A stretch of DNA of 64,000 nt from Cladobotryum mycophilum (taxonomy: Eukaryota > Ascomycota > Sordariomycetes > Hypocreales > Hypocreaceae). This document shows positions 20,977-31,557 of the stretch, piece by piece. Location of the stretch: the NCBI GenBank assembly GCA_036429605.1, contig JAVFKD010000002.1:1674001-1738000 (forward strand), read 5' to 3'. Numbering within the stretch: position 1 is the first letter of the stretch; the number at the start of each line of letters is the position of its first letter. The position numbers and the translations under genes were made by a program. The notes beneath the pieces were generated by a model, which saw only the letters and a program-made list of their open reading frames with translations, was not told the DNA's origin and made no database searches.

Positions 20977-23687
20977 ATGCACACCGGCGTCGAGCCACCG
21001 TCATCGGGACAGTCCCGTCCCCGCAAATTCACTATTCAGAGCCAGTTTGGCCGGGCAAGACAACCACGGAGCCGAAAAAACCGGCCGTGTGATGCCTGCC
21101 GAAGACGAAAGACGGCATGCGTTATTCCTGCAGAGCCACCTTGTGAGTTTATTTTATTTTATTTTAATTTTCTTTTTATTAAAAAACGGACCCTTGCGTG
21201 CCGTGTATCAAAAAGCCCAGTCCAGCCCGGCTTAGCCCGGCCCATCTCCCCCAACGTTGCTCTCCAAACGTGGTCACACACACGCCTCTTCATATGCAAG
21301 TGCAACATCAAAAACAAAACGCCTCACAAGCGTGTGCGGTATCCATGCGAGTTGCCTATTGTTGGCCCGTCCCCGAAAAAACGCACATACATGATTAAAT
21401 ACTACCTCTACGGGCCGACGCAACGGTGTTGGCCTATGCGTCCTTTTTGCAACCTCACCGGGTGGGTATGACTGGAGACTAAAAAGCCAAATCGTTCATC
21501 CATAGGTCTTTTCTGCAAGAGCAGGGGATTGGTCTGCCAGTCTTCGCCCAATAACGACGACACGTCCTCGCAACCAGATGTTGATCGGAGTGAACATGGA
21601 ACCCCTGAAGCCGGCCAGGTGATTTCACCACAAACAGACACATCACCGGCACTGGCAAGGAGTAGCACATCCCATTCGAGCCCGGCAGATACCGTTCGTT
21701 CTTCTGGTCCGAGCACGTCTGGTGAACTGAACAACAGCGCCAACCAACAGTCGTCTGCCGTGGTACATCAAGGCCTGATACGCCAGTCCGTAGGATCTGA
21801 TGATGGCCTGGTAGAGCAAACGTCAAACTTTGCCATTTCTCCCCCAGTCGTGCCGACATCGACTGCTCATTTACAGACACTCGAGGATAACCCCAATTTT
21901 ACCGCTCACTCAATGGGTCTCTCGGCTGAGCAGGACACATACCTGCTGGACGCCTTCAGGTGTCTTTTGCTCAGCGAGGGCAACGAGATTGACGCAAACA
22001 TTATTCAGGTATATCCGGGCAGCTCTCGACCCGATGACCGTCCGGTGCATTTCCTTCTCCTCGAAAACGAGAACCCGGACTTTACCAACCAGGCCAAGGA
22101 GGCGGCATCAGATGGCACCGAAACTCTTGTCTGGCCGTACGGCGAGCGCCTGGTGCGCCTGTACTTCAGATACGTGCATCCCATCTATCCCATTGTCACA
22201 AAGACTCGCTTTCTCCGGCAGTACGCGACCGCCAGGATGAAGATCCCGGCGTCGTTGCGTGGTGCCATCTACGCCATGGCTTGTCTCTTCTGGGATCGCG
22301 ACCTAACGCTAAAGGGGCCTCGCCCTTTTCAGCAGCACCAGCTCGTAGACCATGCCCACGAGGCTCTTCGGCGCGAACACGAAAACCCAAACCTCTTCAG
22401 TCTGCAGGCCGGTCTCTTGCTTCATCACATCATCCCCCCGGATGTTGATAGTGTCGAGACACCGAGCATGTGGACCATGACGGCGCAAACAACGGCATGC
22501 GCGCAAACTATCGGTCTACACCAAGATCCCAGCCGATGGAGCATAGAGCCCTGGGAGAAGAGACTGAGGAAGAAGCTGTGGTGGGCGGTATATGCCTCGG
22601 ATTGCTGGTCCTCCGTCTGCCACGGCAACCCCCGCACATTAGCCCCTCGTCATATTCCACGTCCCCACCTGACATGGATGATATGCGAGCCGACGAGGAC
22701 GTTCCAGAAGAGCTGCGGTACCTGGTAGAGCCTGAGGATGCCCAATTTCAGGCCTCGGTAGGAGTCCGTTTCCTGGAGTTTATCAAGATTACCAGGGTGC
22801 TGAGGGATATTCTTGATTGCAGCTTGTGAGTTCCCACCACATGTCCCTATACTAAAGCCCTAAAAAGAAGATATTTACTAATACACCACCACTCATTATA
22901 GCCAAGTTCGTCCGGATCCGGTTCCCTTGGTCGAAAGGGCCATGGAACTCACCTCGCTGCGAGACAAGTTCAAAGATTGGCACAGCTTACTCCCGCACTG
23001 TCTGACCCTTTTGCCAGAGCGAGGTCCCGATGCAGTCAGCAATTGTGTGTCATCCATCCATCCCGTATATGACTAATGCAAGCCATGAGCCATACGCTGA
23101 CCGACCTCTGATCCTTTAGGCCCTCTTCACCTAGCATTCTATGCATCTCAAGCCCTTTTATATCGTGGCCTCATGACGCCCGCCACGAGGGCAGCCAAAG
23201 TCAATCCCGACTCGAATCTTCGAAAGTGGTTTGTCACGGCTCTCCACGAATTTCATGGCTTTACCATCTTTTTCAATCAGATTACCGATGCTGATTTGAG
23301 AGGCTTTTGGTGTCGCCGTAAGTTGTCACCCCTCTCCCTACGCCTTTGCCGGATGACGGACAGCCCGTCACCATTTTTTTTGCCATCATGATGTGCCACT
23401 TACACGATAGTCTAGACGCAAGGTCCCAGCTTATTCTCTGCGGAAACTTCTTGATCTATCTCTTCCTCTTGGCCTCGGAGCCGTCGCACATCGAGGCGGC
23501 TTACCAGCTCCTGGGGGACTTTAACCAATCGCTACAGCGTCTGAATGAGACAAGTCATAAGCCGGGGAAACTAATGCTTCGCCCGGTGAGATTACGAATC
23601 GATTCCTTCTTTCTCCAGGCCGCAGAGATTTTACGACAGGGTGGTAATGATAATTCAGGCCCTACGCCAATGAACATTTCCGACTGA
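20977..23687 (+). CDS. Zn2Cys6 transcription factor, with apparent frameshift
   Basis: Exons 20977-21142, 21506-22825, 22902-23044, 23120-23317 and 23416-23687 give 699 aa if one missing base is supplied. The zinc cluster is C-x2-C-x6-C-x7-C-x2-C-x6-C, starting CDACRRRKTAC. Intron 1 (363 nt) splits it after PPC, and splicing restores the second half (LFCKSRGLVC). The middle region is a fungal_trans-type domain (YFRYVHPIYPIV, LWWAVYASDCWSS). At 22629-22633 a run of five C breaks the frame in CHGNP: one more C would give a PPHISP continuation and leave the total length divisible by three. As read, the protein stops after about 462 aa. It is a likely nuclear regulator of the neighbouring transporter and enzyme, inferred from position. 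Confidence 0.88.
21143..21505 (+). other. unusually long first intron of the Zn2Cys6 regulator
   Basis: The donor is GTGAGT and the acceptor CATAG. At 363 nt it is several times longer than the other introns of this window. It splits the codon for the fourth zinc-binding Cys. It contains an AT-rich 5' part and some GC-rich sequence; I see no gene or structured RNA in it. Confidence 0.75.
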
Positions 23688-24216
23688 TGTAATGATTTAT
23701 GATTTGGCATTTTCTTTTTTGGGAAGGATAGTTCTTATGGGAAAAAAATTTTTACCTCATGTTATATAGACTTGCTTGGAGCAATCTTTGTTGGATACCA
23801 GTTCAGTCATCCTTTTTTCCCCCTAGTCAACACATCATCACCATCATCATGCATGTCCAAAAGCTAGTCATATACAACTGATCTTCATTTCATAACTATT
23901 TCTACTATTCTGGCTTCGATATTTACAATGTGAAGCGGTGGATGATATACATTGATTCTAAATTTCCCAAAGAATGTTGCCATCCGCAAGACTCCCTTGC
24001 ATCCCTTTATTCCCTACCGCTTTTTGATTCCCATTTAAAACATCGAATTATAAGTTCCTTTCTTGTTGCGCCAGAATATATGCCCTTGTGCAAACGCCAA
24101 TTCTCATGCTTTCGTCTCGTGTCGTCCCCTTTCTGCTCGTACCGTCTCCTTTCTGCTCATCACGTTACTTCTCGTCCCCTTTGTTGCCTGCTGCTTTTTT
24201 CTCTTTCTTTTCATGG
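23688..24216. other. intergenic between convergent regulator genes
   Basis: About 530 bp, AT-rich and T-rich on both sides, consistent with two 3' untranslated regions facing each other. No gene seen. Confidence 0.5.
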
Positions 24217-26795
24217 TCAACGCTGCAGGCCCAGCTTTGACCACAACTTTTGTGCAAAGCCTTCGCCAGTCTCCCAGGTACGCGCTCCGTGAGACAGAAT
24301 CGCGGCAAAGGGCGAGAGCCAGACGTCGACGTTGCACCTGCAAATGTGCACGCCGTGGAGCGCAATGTTGCCCCCGTTGCGGATCCAATGCTCCACCTCG
24401 GGGCTCTGGCCCACCTCGAGGGACACAAAGCCGAGGTCCAGCTCGTTGAGGAGCGGGGCGCAGGTGCACGAGGGGGTGGAGTTCATGATCCAGGTCCAGA
24501 GGACGGCGGCGCCAGCGGCAAGGGCCATGTAGGCGATTGGGTCGACGACCTCGCTGAGTCCCGTGGGGGAGGAGGCGGCGCCGTAGACACGATAGGCGAA
24601 GATGGCGTGCATGACCGCGATTCTCCCGTCCGTGGAGAGGGCCCATTCCTGGGCTTCCATCCATTTCATGTGGCTTGGCGAGGCGAGGTTCTCGGACTCG
24701 TTTGGCGACCCTGTGGGGAGGTCCTGCATGAAGGTGTGGATATCCGCGTAGACATGCAAGGAGAGGAGGTGGTAGAGGACTGTGGTGCTGAAGATGAACG
24801 ACATGAAGCGAGTCTGCACCATTTCTTTCCATCCCTCCCGGGAAGGGTCCTCCGGGCCGAGGTATGCTCTCAAGAGATAGTCAATGTGCTGCTGGTGAAG
24901 TTCCGGTTCCTTCCACAGGCCGGCCAGGTTGTCGAGCTGAAGCTTGCAGCGTCTGAGGCGGCCCGAGATGAGTTCCTTGGGGTCGCCGGCGCCGCCCATG
25001 GCTTGGTTGGGGTTTCGCCTCATTTGCGTGAGGATCCAGATGTAGTTTGTCGTGCCCAGCATGCGGATCTGGACGTCCTCGACGAGGGCGCCAGATGACA
25101 CCGGCTGCTGCGACCCCAAGGCGAGATCGCACATCTTGAATCGCTCACGGTCCAAGGGTTCGCTCGGGTACCGCCTAAGAAAGACATCGATGCCATAAGC
25201 GTTCCACATGCCAAACGTCGACGTCAAGCTCAGGTCCATTTCCTCTCTCTGCAGCGATGGGGGTTGGTTGGCAAGCAGCGATAAATACGTATCAATCTTG
25301 AACGCACAAGTAGCCAGTCTAATAGTGAAGAAGAAGAGAAGAAAAAGTTAGTTCAAAAAAGTTCGATGAATGACAAAAGAAAAAGAATTGTGAAGCCGGT
25401 CCCAACCTTCTCCACCGCTCGCCGCGCGCAAAGACCCATGGGGGAAAGCGCCGGGGAAATGCGTATTGATTTGATTCTTCAGGGCCTCGAAGCTGAAGAC
25501 TCGGTTTTGGCGCAGGACGGTGATGAGAAGGCTGTAAAGAAGACGTGCCTTTGTCACACTCTGCTCTCTCTATGCATATCATGTCAATAAGTTATAATAA
25601 TGCCTTGAGCTATCTAGACAACTCACTCCGGATTCAAAGGCAAAGATGATGTTCAACATGGCTGCTTGACAAGTTTCGATTGGCCAAGGACGGACAGAGT
25701 TGAAGTCGGAATTTGCCTATTACGTGTTAGCATGGGTGCGATATATTTTTTTCAGTCCATTTCAAGAGAGGCTTACCAAGTCTTCCAAAAGTCTCTTCAC
25801 AAGAGCGCCGTGAATCTCAAAGACGAGATCCCTTGTACGATCATCATCATGGAACCAAGACGCAATCATGAACACAGAAGCACGAACAACAGGAGACTCT
25901 TCCTCATTCTCAAAGGTCGGAGCATGAATAACTTGCCATCGCTCATGGAAACCCCTAAAATACGTCTGGACAGCAGCCGAAGCCCATTTCTTGACCTCGT
26001 CGGAAGACGGATGCGGGACCTTGGGGATCGGGTTGACGTTGAGGTTGGTAACGGCTTCGAGGATCGACTCCAGGGCTTCCTTTGAGGGAAAGCTGAGGCC
26101 TTGGAGATGAGCATCTACAACACCACTTTCCTGAACAAAGAGGTTGACTTGGTCCGCAGTCAGGATGGGAAGCGATTCAGAACGCGAATCTCCAATGGAA
26201 GCTTCCGTGCCAGAGTTGGGAGTACCTGGCGAGTGAGCCGAGTCCTGTGCTTGCTGCGTTGACGAAGAAGCTGAAGCCGAGGCACCTGGACGACCACTCC
26301 CACTTCCACTTCCACTTCCACCGCCCGAACTCAACCTGTTGAAGGAACACTCTATGCCCCTCTTTGTACAAAGAGAGCACCTTGCACCACCATCACACCG
26401 AATCTTGCTGGTATGGCAGGCATCGCATGCACGTACTCTCTTGGAGTCGGACGTGGCAGCAACATCATGCAAGGTAAGGTGACGTCGAAGGAGATCACTA
26501 CGGACTCTTAGCTTATATCTCGCCTGCTTGTATATCATTGTATGCCATGACAAAACACAACAAGAAAGGAAGTAAGGAAAGGAAAGGAAGGGAAGGGGAG
26601 GGGAGGGGAGGAGAGTGAAAATAGAACAAACAAACAAACAACCAACCAAACTTACCTCCGAGTAAAGGAACGCTGACAGACATGACATGTAAAAGACGGA
26701 CTCCCATGCGTGGCTTGATGGCGCCGAAGGTGTTCCTTTCGGAGGAATCCCTTGCCGCAGTGACACAGGTGACGTTCCCCTGACGGAGGGCTCAT
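24217..26795 (-). CDS. C2H2 + Zn2Cys6 transcription factor with fungal_trans domain, with apparent frameshift
   Basis: Exons 26795-26656, 26497-25777, 25716-25627, 25560-25407 and 25318-24217 give 735 aa if one base is supplied. The N-terminus has two C2H2 fingers (HLCHCGKGF...HQATH, the first with an atypical C-x-C, and FTCHVCQRSF...HLTLH). A Zn2Cys6 cluster follows (CDACHTSKIRC, C-x2-C-x6-C-x5-C-x2-C-x6-C), then a Gly/Ser-rich linker and a fungal_trans domain. Intron 1 splits the second finger, and splicing restores FTRSDLLRRH. In exon 4 the frame changes at five G at 25440-25444 (coding-strand C): upstream reads FPGAFP and downstream WVFARGERW, joinable by one extra C. Such dual-domain regulators often govern carbon use or secondary metabolism; its targets are unknown. 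It is convergent with the preceding regulator. Confidence 0.86.
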
Positions 26796-28232
26796 GTTCA
26801 AGAAAGTATCTCTCTTCCCCAACGGCTCTTCCCGCACACACGCACACACACACACAAGGGGGAGAGGGGGGGGGAGTGGGACGAATTACTTCTTGCTAAA
26901 CCTGATGGGCAAATACCCAGAGACAACAACTGGAGGCTGGTCAGGTGCCCCGGAAGACGGCCGCTGATGGAAGAGCTGGCCGGGGTCACACAACAAGCTT
27001 CGTTCTAGCCTCGTGCTCTCTACCATGTCCACACAACGCTAGGACTCTTAAGATGGGGGTATATCGGGGTGGGAAAGTGTGGTGGTATGTCTTTCTTTTT
27101 TTTTCTTCCCTTCTCTCTTCCCTGCAAAACAAAAAACAGCGGGATATCACACCGAATCAGAAGCGGTCCAGATCACCCTCGGGAGGAGTGGAGTCGTTTT
27201 CCGGGATCTGGTCGCTTTTTCTGACGGGGGAGTGGGTTTCTCGGTTGTTCAGCAAGGCAGAGGCTCTTTTTTTTTTTTTTTTGCGTTGTCCTGAGCAGGA
27301 AACGGGAGCTGGGCTGAGTCGTGTGTCGTTGGTCGGAGTCTCAAGTGGGATGAGATTTTGATAGATCCACGCACGATCCGATTTCTTACAGCCAAACTGA
27401 AGCCAGCCCACCAAAAAAAAAGTCCTCTGTCTTTCCTCTTCTTCCCCCTTACCAATTGAGTGCCGTCATAAAACGAGCCGGTCAATGAAACAAGAAATAA
27501 TAATAAAATGACAAATTGATAATAGAAAATCTTTCATGTCGGAGAAAAAAGAGTAAAAGGGTGGGCTGGTGGCTGAAAAAAAAGCTACATTATAAATCTT
27601 CTTTGACGCTCTTCAGAGTGTATGTATTTCATATCAAAACTCGGTCCATCCCACTGACATGTATCCCACTCGGCAATGCGCCTCGGCATATCCCACTCTC
27701 GGTCAGAGACATTGGCTCGGCGTATCCCACTTCCTGTCTGGGACTAGGTCCCAAGGTGAGCCAATTGGGTTAAATGCCTCGGGTCATGTTTCTCCTCAGC
27801 ACACCAGGGGGGACCTACTTGTAGAATAACTCATCATCAACGCGGGTGACGAACGCTGGGGGGTTGCCTTGAGCTGACCAATTTGTGAGATCATGGAAGA
27901 CAACATTCGCTCCAAGTATTTGTAACTGTCTCGGATATCCGAATGTCCCCAAAGTCCATGGGCGTTAACAATGACGCAATTGTCAATAGACTTATCACCG
28001 ATAGTATTATTGAACGGAATGGCTGCAGTAAAACACTTGTTGCATGATATATGCATAAAAATATGATGAAGTGCATTCAGATATAAATATAAGGAAGAGG
28101 CGCCCCAAGATGGCCATATCATCTCCAACAACCAACAGCTTCTACTTGCACTTCAATCATCTTCAACTCCTCGTCTCTTTCCATCTCAAAGCTCCTTGAA
28201 ACTCTTACAAACAAAACAAACAAACAACAATC
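26796..28232. promoter_or_regulatory. intergenic promoter region between regulator and NmrA-like gene
   Basis: No gene seen in 1.4 kb. It contains CA and G-rich tracts near 26835-26880, a T-run at about 27268-27282, and a cluster of four ATCCCACT boxes at 27648-27731. The stretch before 28233 has an ACAAACAAAC leader typical of well-expressed fungal genes. Confidence 0.5.
27640..27731. promoter_or_regulatory. array of ATCCCACT boxes
   Basis: ATCCCACT occurs at 27648-27655, 27663-27670, 27690-27697 and 27724-27731, interspersed with five CTCGG words. Four exact octamers in 84 bp is far above chance. The array lies about 500 bp upstream of the NmrA-like gene and about 850 bp upstream of the C2H2/Zn2Cys6 regulator. 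It could be a regulator-binding array or the remains of a short tandem repeat. Confidence 0.55.
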
Positions 28233-29132
28233 ATGGCCCCTATCAAGAACGTTGCTATTGCTGGTGCCGCTGGTGACCTTGGCGAGGTCGTCTTCGCCCA
28301 GCTCGTCGCTTCCAACAAGTTCAACATCACCGTTCTCCGACGCAACGGCTCCAAGTCAACCTACCCCGCCGGCACAAAGGTCGTCGACGTGGACTTTGAG
28401 TCCGTCGACTCCCTCAAGGCCGCCCTCGTAGGCCAAGATGCCGTCGTCTCCACTCTCGCATCCTCAGCACTGGCCATCCAGAAGGTTCTAGTCGATGCCG
28501 CAGCGGCAGCTGGCGTCCAGCGCTTCATCCCGTCCGAGTTTGGATGCGACCTTGGAAACCCGCTCACTCAGAAGCTCCCCGTCTTTGCCCACAAGGTCGA
28601 GGTTCAGGAGCATCTCGAGCAGGTGGCCAAGTCGTCGCAGCTGTCCTACACTCTGGTGTACAACGCTGCCTTCCTGGACTGGGGTCTGGAGAAGAACTTC
28701 ATCTTCAACTCATCCGAGTATAAGCCCGTCATTTACGACAGCGGCGATGTCACCTTCACTGCCACTACCTTGTCCACCGTCGTCGACGCCATCATTGGTG
28801 TCCTCGAGAACCCCGAGGAAACCAAGAACCGCCCCATCTTCATCGAGAGCATCAAGATCACGCAGAACCAGCTCCTCGCCCTGGCCAAGCAGGTGGCACC
28901 AGAGAAGCCATGGGAGCCCAAGCATGTCAAGCTCGACGACATCATTGCCGTCTCAAACGCAAGACTCGCTCAGGGCCTCTTTGATGCCGAGACCTTTGTC
29001 CCTTACCTTTTCCGCGCCATCTTCGATGAGTCCTATGGCAGCAACTTTCAGAAGACGGACAATGAGCTGTTGGGATTGAAGCAGGCAACGGAGCAGGACA
29101 TTATTGACATTTTCAAGCGCATTCTGAACTAG
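28233..29132 (+). CDS. NmrA-like / isoflavone-reductase-like NAD(P)-binding protein
   Basis: A single exon encodes 299 aa. The N-terminal Rossmann motif is AIAGAAGDLG, preceded by a beta strand and followed by TVLRRNGS, the usual cofactor-specificity loop. RFIPSEFGCD and the downstream NFI and TTLSTVVDAI segments match the NmrA/PCBER atypical short-chain dehydrogenase family. Such proteins either reduce aromatic or isoprenoid intermediates or act as redox-sensing regulators, and the substrate cannot be read from sequence. Codon use is strongly C-ending, implying good expression. It lies tail to tail with a methyltransferase gene (119 bp between stops). Confidence 0.93.
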   Translation: MAPIKNVAIAGAAGDLGEVVFAQLVASNKFNITVLRRNGSKSTYPAGTKVVDVDFESVDSLKAALVGQDAVVSTLASSALAIQKVLVDAAAAAGVQRFIPSEFGCDLGNPLTQKLPVFAHKVEVQEHLEQVAKSSQLSYTLVYNAAFLDWGLEKNFIFNSSEYKPVIYDSGDVTFTATTLSTVVDAIIGVLENPEETKNRPIFIESIKITQNQLLALAKQVAPEKPWEPKHVKLDDIIAVSNARLAQGLFDAETFVPYLFRAIFDESYGSNFQKTDNELLGLKQATEQDIIDIFKRILN

Positions 29133-29251
29133 ATAGCCCTGCCGAGTCCTAGATAAAAAGCAATAGGTAGAAATTCACATCAATTTCTTTAGAACTATGA
29201 GTAAATTCTTTTTTCTTTTTTTATATATCCATTGTGAAGTTGCAAGAACCA

Positions 29252-30115
29252 TTATTTTTGACTAATGGCAACAATGGCCGTCATTGGAATACCGAAGCCA
29301 GGTTGTCCACTGACCATGGTATACGGCTCCGCGACCTTGGCAATATTCGCATTCATAGCCTCCTTGAACTTCTCCTGCTCGGCGGCAGACCAATCCTTGT
29401 AGAGATAGGTAAACACCTGGCCCAGAAGGGTACCGAGCTCCTCCAGCGTGGGCGCGCCAAAGTGAGCATCACGCTGCCCCAGGACGACATCCGAGAAGCC
29501 GCCGTCCTCTGTCAGGACCTTTTCGACATACTCGGGCTGGAACCAGTTGGTCGGCAGGGGAATCTGGTAGGGCGGATCGCTCGGTCGTGCCGCCGCCTGC
29601 GACGGTCTGATGACACCGTCGATGTAGCCCATGAACGACCAGCAAGTAATGACGGCAACACCTCCGGGCTTGAGAGTACGATAAATCTCCTTTACACCCT
29701 GAGGGCCGTCGCTGAAGAACATGAGCCCCAGGTTGGTAATGCTGTGCGTGAATGTGTCATCAGGAAATCCCAACTCCTCGCCCAACATGACATGAGTGGT
29801 GCAGGTATCGCCGGCACCCAGGGCGGACAGCTTCGCATCTGCGAGAGCAATCATGTTGGGCGCGGGCTCCACGACGCGCAATGGAGGGATGGATTTGCCC
29901 GTCTTGCGAGCGTGGAGGATGATTTCCTCGGCTATGATGCCTGGTCCTGCGGCATTATCCAGGACGAGTGCATCAGGGGAGTACATGGAGGCGAGCTGTG
30001 GGAGATCAACCACGGATCGAGCAAGATCTCTGGTACAGTCGCCACTGGTCTTTTCATATTGAGAGGCACCGGCGTCAAAGTAGCCAACCGAGCCTGGTGA
30101 TTTGGATGCCGACAT
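29252..30115 (-). CDS. SAM-dependent methyltransferase (class I)
   Basis: A single exon encodes 287 aa. The ATG at 30115 precedes MSASKSPGSVGYFD; the frame is open further upstream but without an ATG context that looks better. The SAM-binding motif I is seen as LVLDNAAGPGI, with the acidic loop after motif II in VVEPAPNM and a later TNLGLMFFSD segment. This pattern is common in small-molecule methyltransferases linked to fungal secondary metabolites (UbiE/LaeA-like fold). The acceptor is unknown. It is convergent with the NmrA-like reductase; the two may act together, but no backbone synthase is in the window. Confidence 0.9.
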   Translation of the reverse strand: MSASKSPGSVGYFDAGASQYEKTSGDCTRDLARSVVDLPQLASMYSPDALVLDNAAGPGIIAEEIILHARKTGKSIPPLRVVEPAPNMIALADAKLSALGAGDTCTTHVMLGEELGFPDDTFTHSITNLGLMFFSDGPQGVKEIYRTLKPGGVAVITCWSFMGYIDGVIRPSQAAARPSDPPYQIPLPTNWFQPEYVEKVLTEDGGFSDVVLGQRDAHFGAPTLEELGTLLGQVFTYLYKDWSAAEQEKFKEAMNANIAKVAEPYTMVSGQPGFGIPMTAIVAISQK

Positions 30116-31356
30116 GATTGTTTGTAGTAGGAGCGCAGAGATGGATGGATGTAAGGGCGTAAGGATGAGTTGTACAAGGAGACAAAGATGTAATAGATAA
30201 GGAGTATTATAAGAACCTTGACATATATATGAGAAAATGAAACCCCCTCCTCCTGCAACCGGGTTACATTGGCCAATCAATAAAGCTCCGACACGCAGGA
30301 TGCGACGTTTTTGAAATGGGACTACGGAGGATGCATTTGCTTCACATTGCGGGGTAGATGGAGGACCTGTTTAGCAATTTGCTCTTGTTTGCGTCAATTC
30401 CCCTCATTGCTTGTGATTCGGCTTACTCTCCACCTGGGCAGTTGATGTTCATCTACAGGGTAGGTTCAGGCGCGGTATATATATTCACTATTTGACTCGA
30501 GTAGAATCTGCCTTTCGGCTGGCTGAGTTGTTTATAATAAAGGAAGCATTAGTCTGGTGTAATATCCATATATCCGTATTAACATGCGATTCTCTTGTAA
30601 AACTGCTTGGTAGAGTAGCTTCCTTAGACTCACACCCCGTTAGTTCTGAGACGTATAACAACTTTGTTTAGACTAGTAAGGCATCTTTCATAGAACTATC
30701 CATCCATCGGACAATGCGACTCAGTTGCAAAGAAGACGACTTCATGAAGGTACATTGAATGAACTGTGTATCTCGCGCAAATGTAATAATGCATGCTCCA
30801 TCCACCCAACTTGCATCTTCCGTGGCAAAATCACCAGCATGGAAATCAAATCACTGGATTACAGTGCTCTCAGTGCCATGGATGATAGTGGATCCAATAT
30901 GCCCAGTGTTCAACTACAGTTGCACTCTATTGTATGGATGGATTTTTAGTGATTGAATACGCCGTGTTTGACGCTTGATCAGTGTCTCGGACAGCCCAGT
31001 TCTTATATATTAATTCCATATACTCTTGTGCTAAACCTACATTTTACTCTATTTATTTTCGCCCGATATACTGAGTAAAAGTCACGTTATTCATGTCTAG
31101 GCTAGTAAATAACTGTCCTGTTGGATCATGCTGGTCCGTCCCCCATCCATTTCCAACACCAGTTATCAGCTGCCTCTTCTGGACTCTCCAGTAACACAGC
31201 CTTGACACTCAAATCGCGCACGCCCTTTGAGTCGTCACTGAATGACATACCGGGTCGGATGTGAGTGGGAGCCGAGGCAGCATTTCCTCGCCTACCCTAT
31301 AGTCAACACAACAACTAACCCGTTAGCAGATTATCAAAAATAACCTTGGAGTCAAC
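30116..31356. other. intergenic
   Basis: About 1.2 kb of AT-rich DNA without a gene I can support. The short open frames near 30725-30956 show no family features. Confidence 0.5.
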
Positions 31357-31557
31357 ATGTGTACTTGGTGGCGGATCACGTATACCTGCGGCTGCACAAA
31401 AAACTCGGAGTTTGAGCAGTGCGAAGAGCGAAAAGACACCATCGTCAAATGCAAGCCCATTGTCAAAAAGATTAGAAAGCATGTCGACTGGTACTGTCCA
31501 GATCATCTAGTCAACCCAGACGCACCCATGGTCTATACCGAGATGGTACGAGAATAA
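31357..31557 (+). CDS. small Cys-containing protein of unknown function
   Basis: This short open frame of 66 codons starts MCTWWRITYTCGCTKNSEF and holds six Cys (C2, C11, C13, C22, C32, C47 approximately), no signal peptide and many charged residues. The opening (aromatic residues, then CGC, then a Cys about 10 residues on) resembles short conserved fungal proteins of unknown function that I have seen, but I cannot name a family. It could be the first exon of a longer gene. I do not assign a role. Confidence 0.5.
   Translation: MCTWWRITYTCGCTKNSEFEQCEERKDTIVKCKPIVKKIRKHVDWYCPDHLVNPDAPMVYTEMVRE

Noticed and set aside
22585..22645. an intron instead of a frameshift in the Zn2Cys6 regulator
   Set aside because: The one plausible GTATAT..TTAG pair is 55 nt, the wrong phase, and would delete the family-like YASDCWSSVCHGNP block.
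24250..25098. 282-aa plus-strand open frame
   Set aside because: Antisense shadow of the last exon of the C2H2/Zn2Cys6 regulator, whose minus-strand reading is clearly family-like.
28495..29079. 194-aa Ser/Pro-rich frame overlapping the NmrA-like gene
   Set aside because: Out-of-frame reading of the same strand, produced by C-rich third codon positions.
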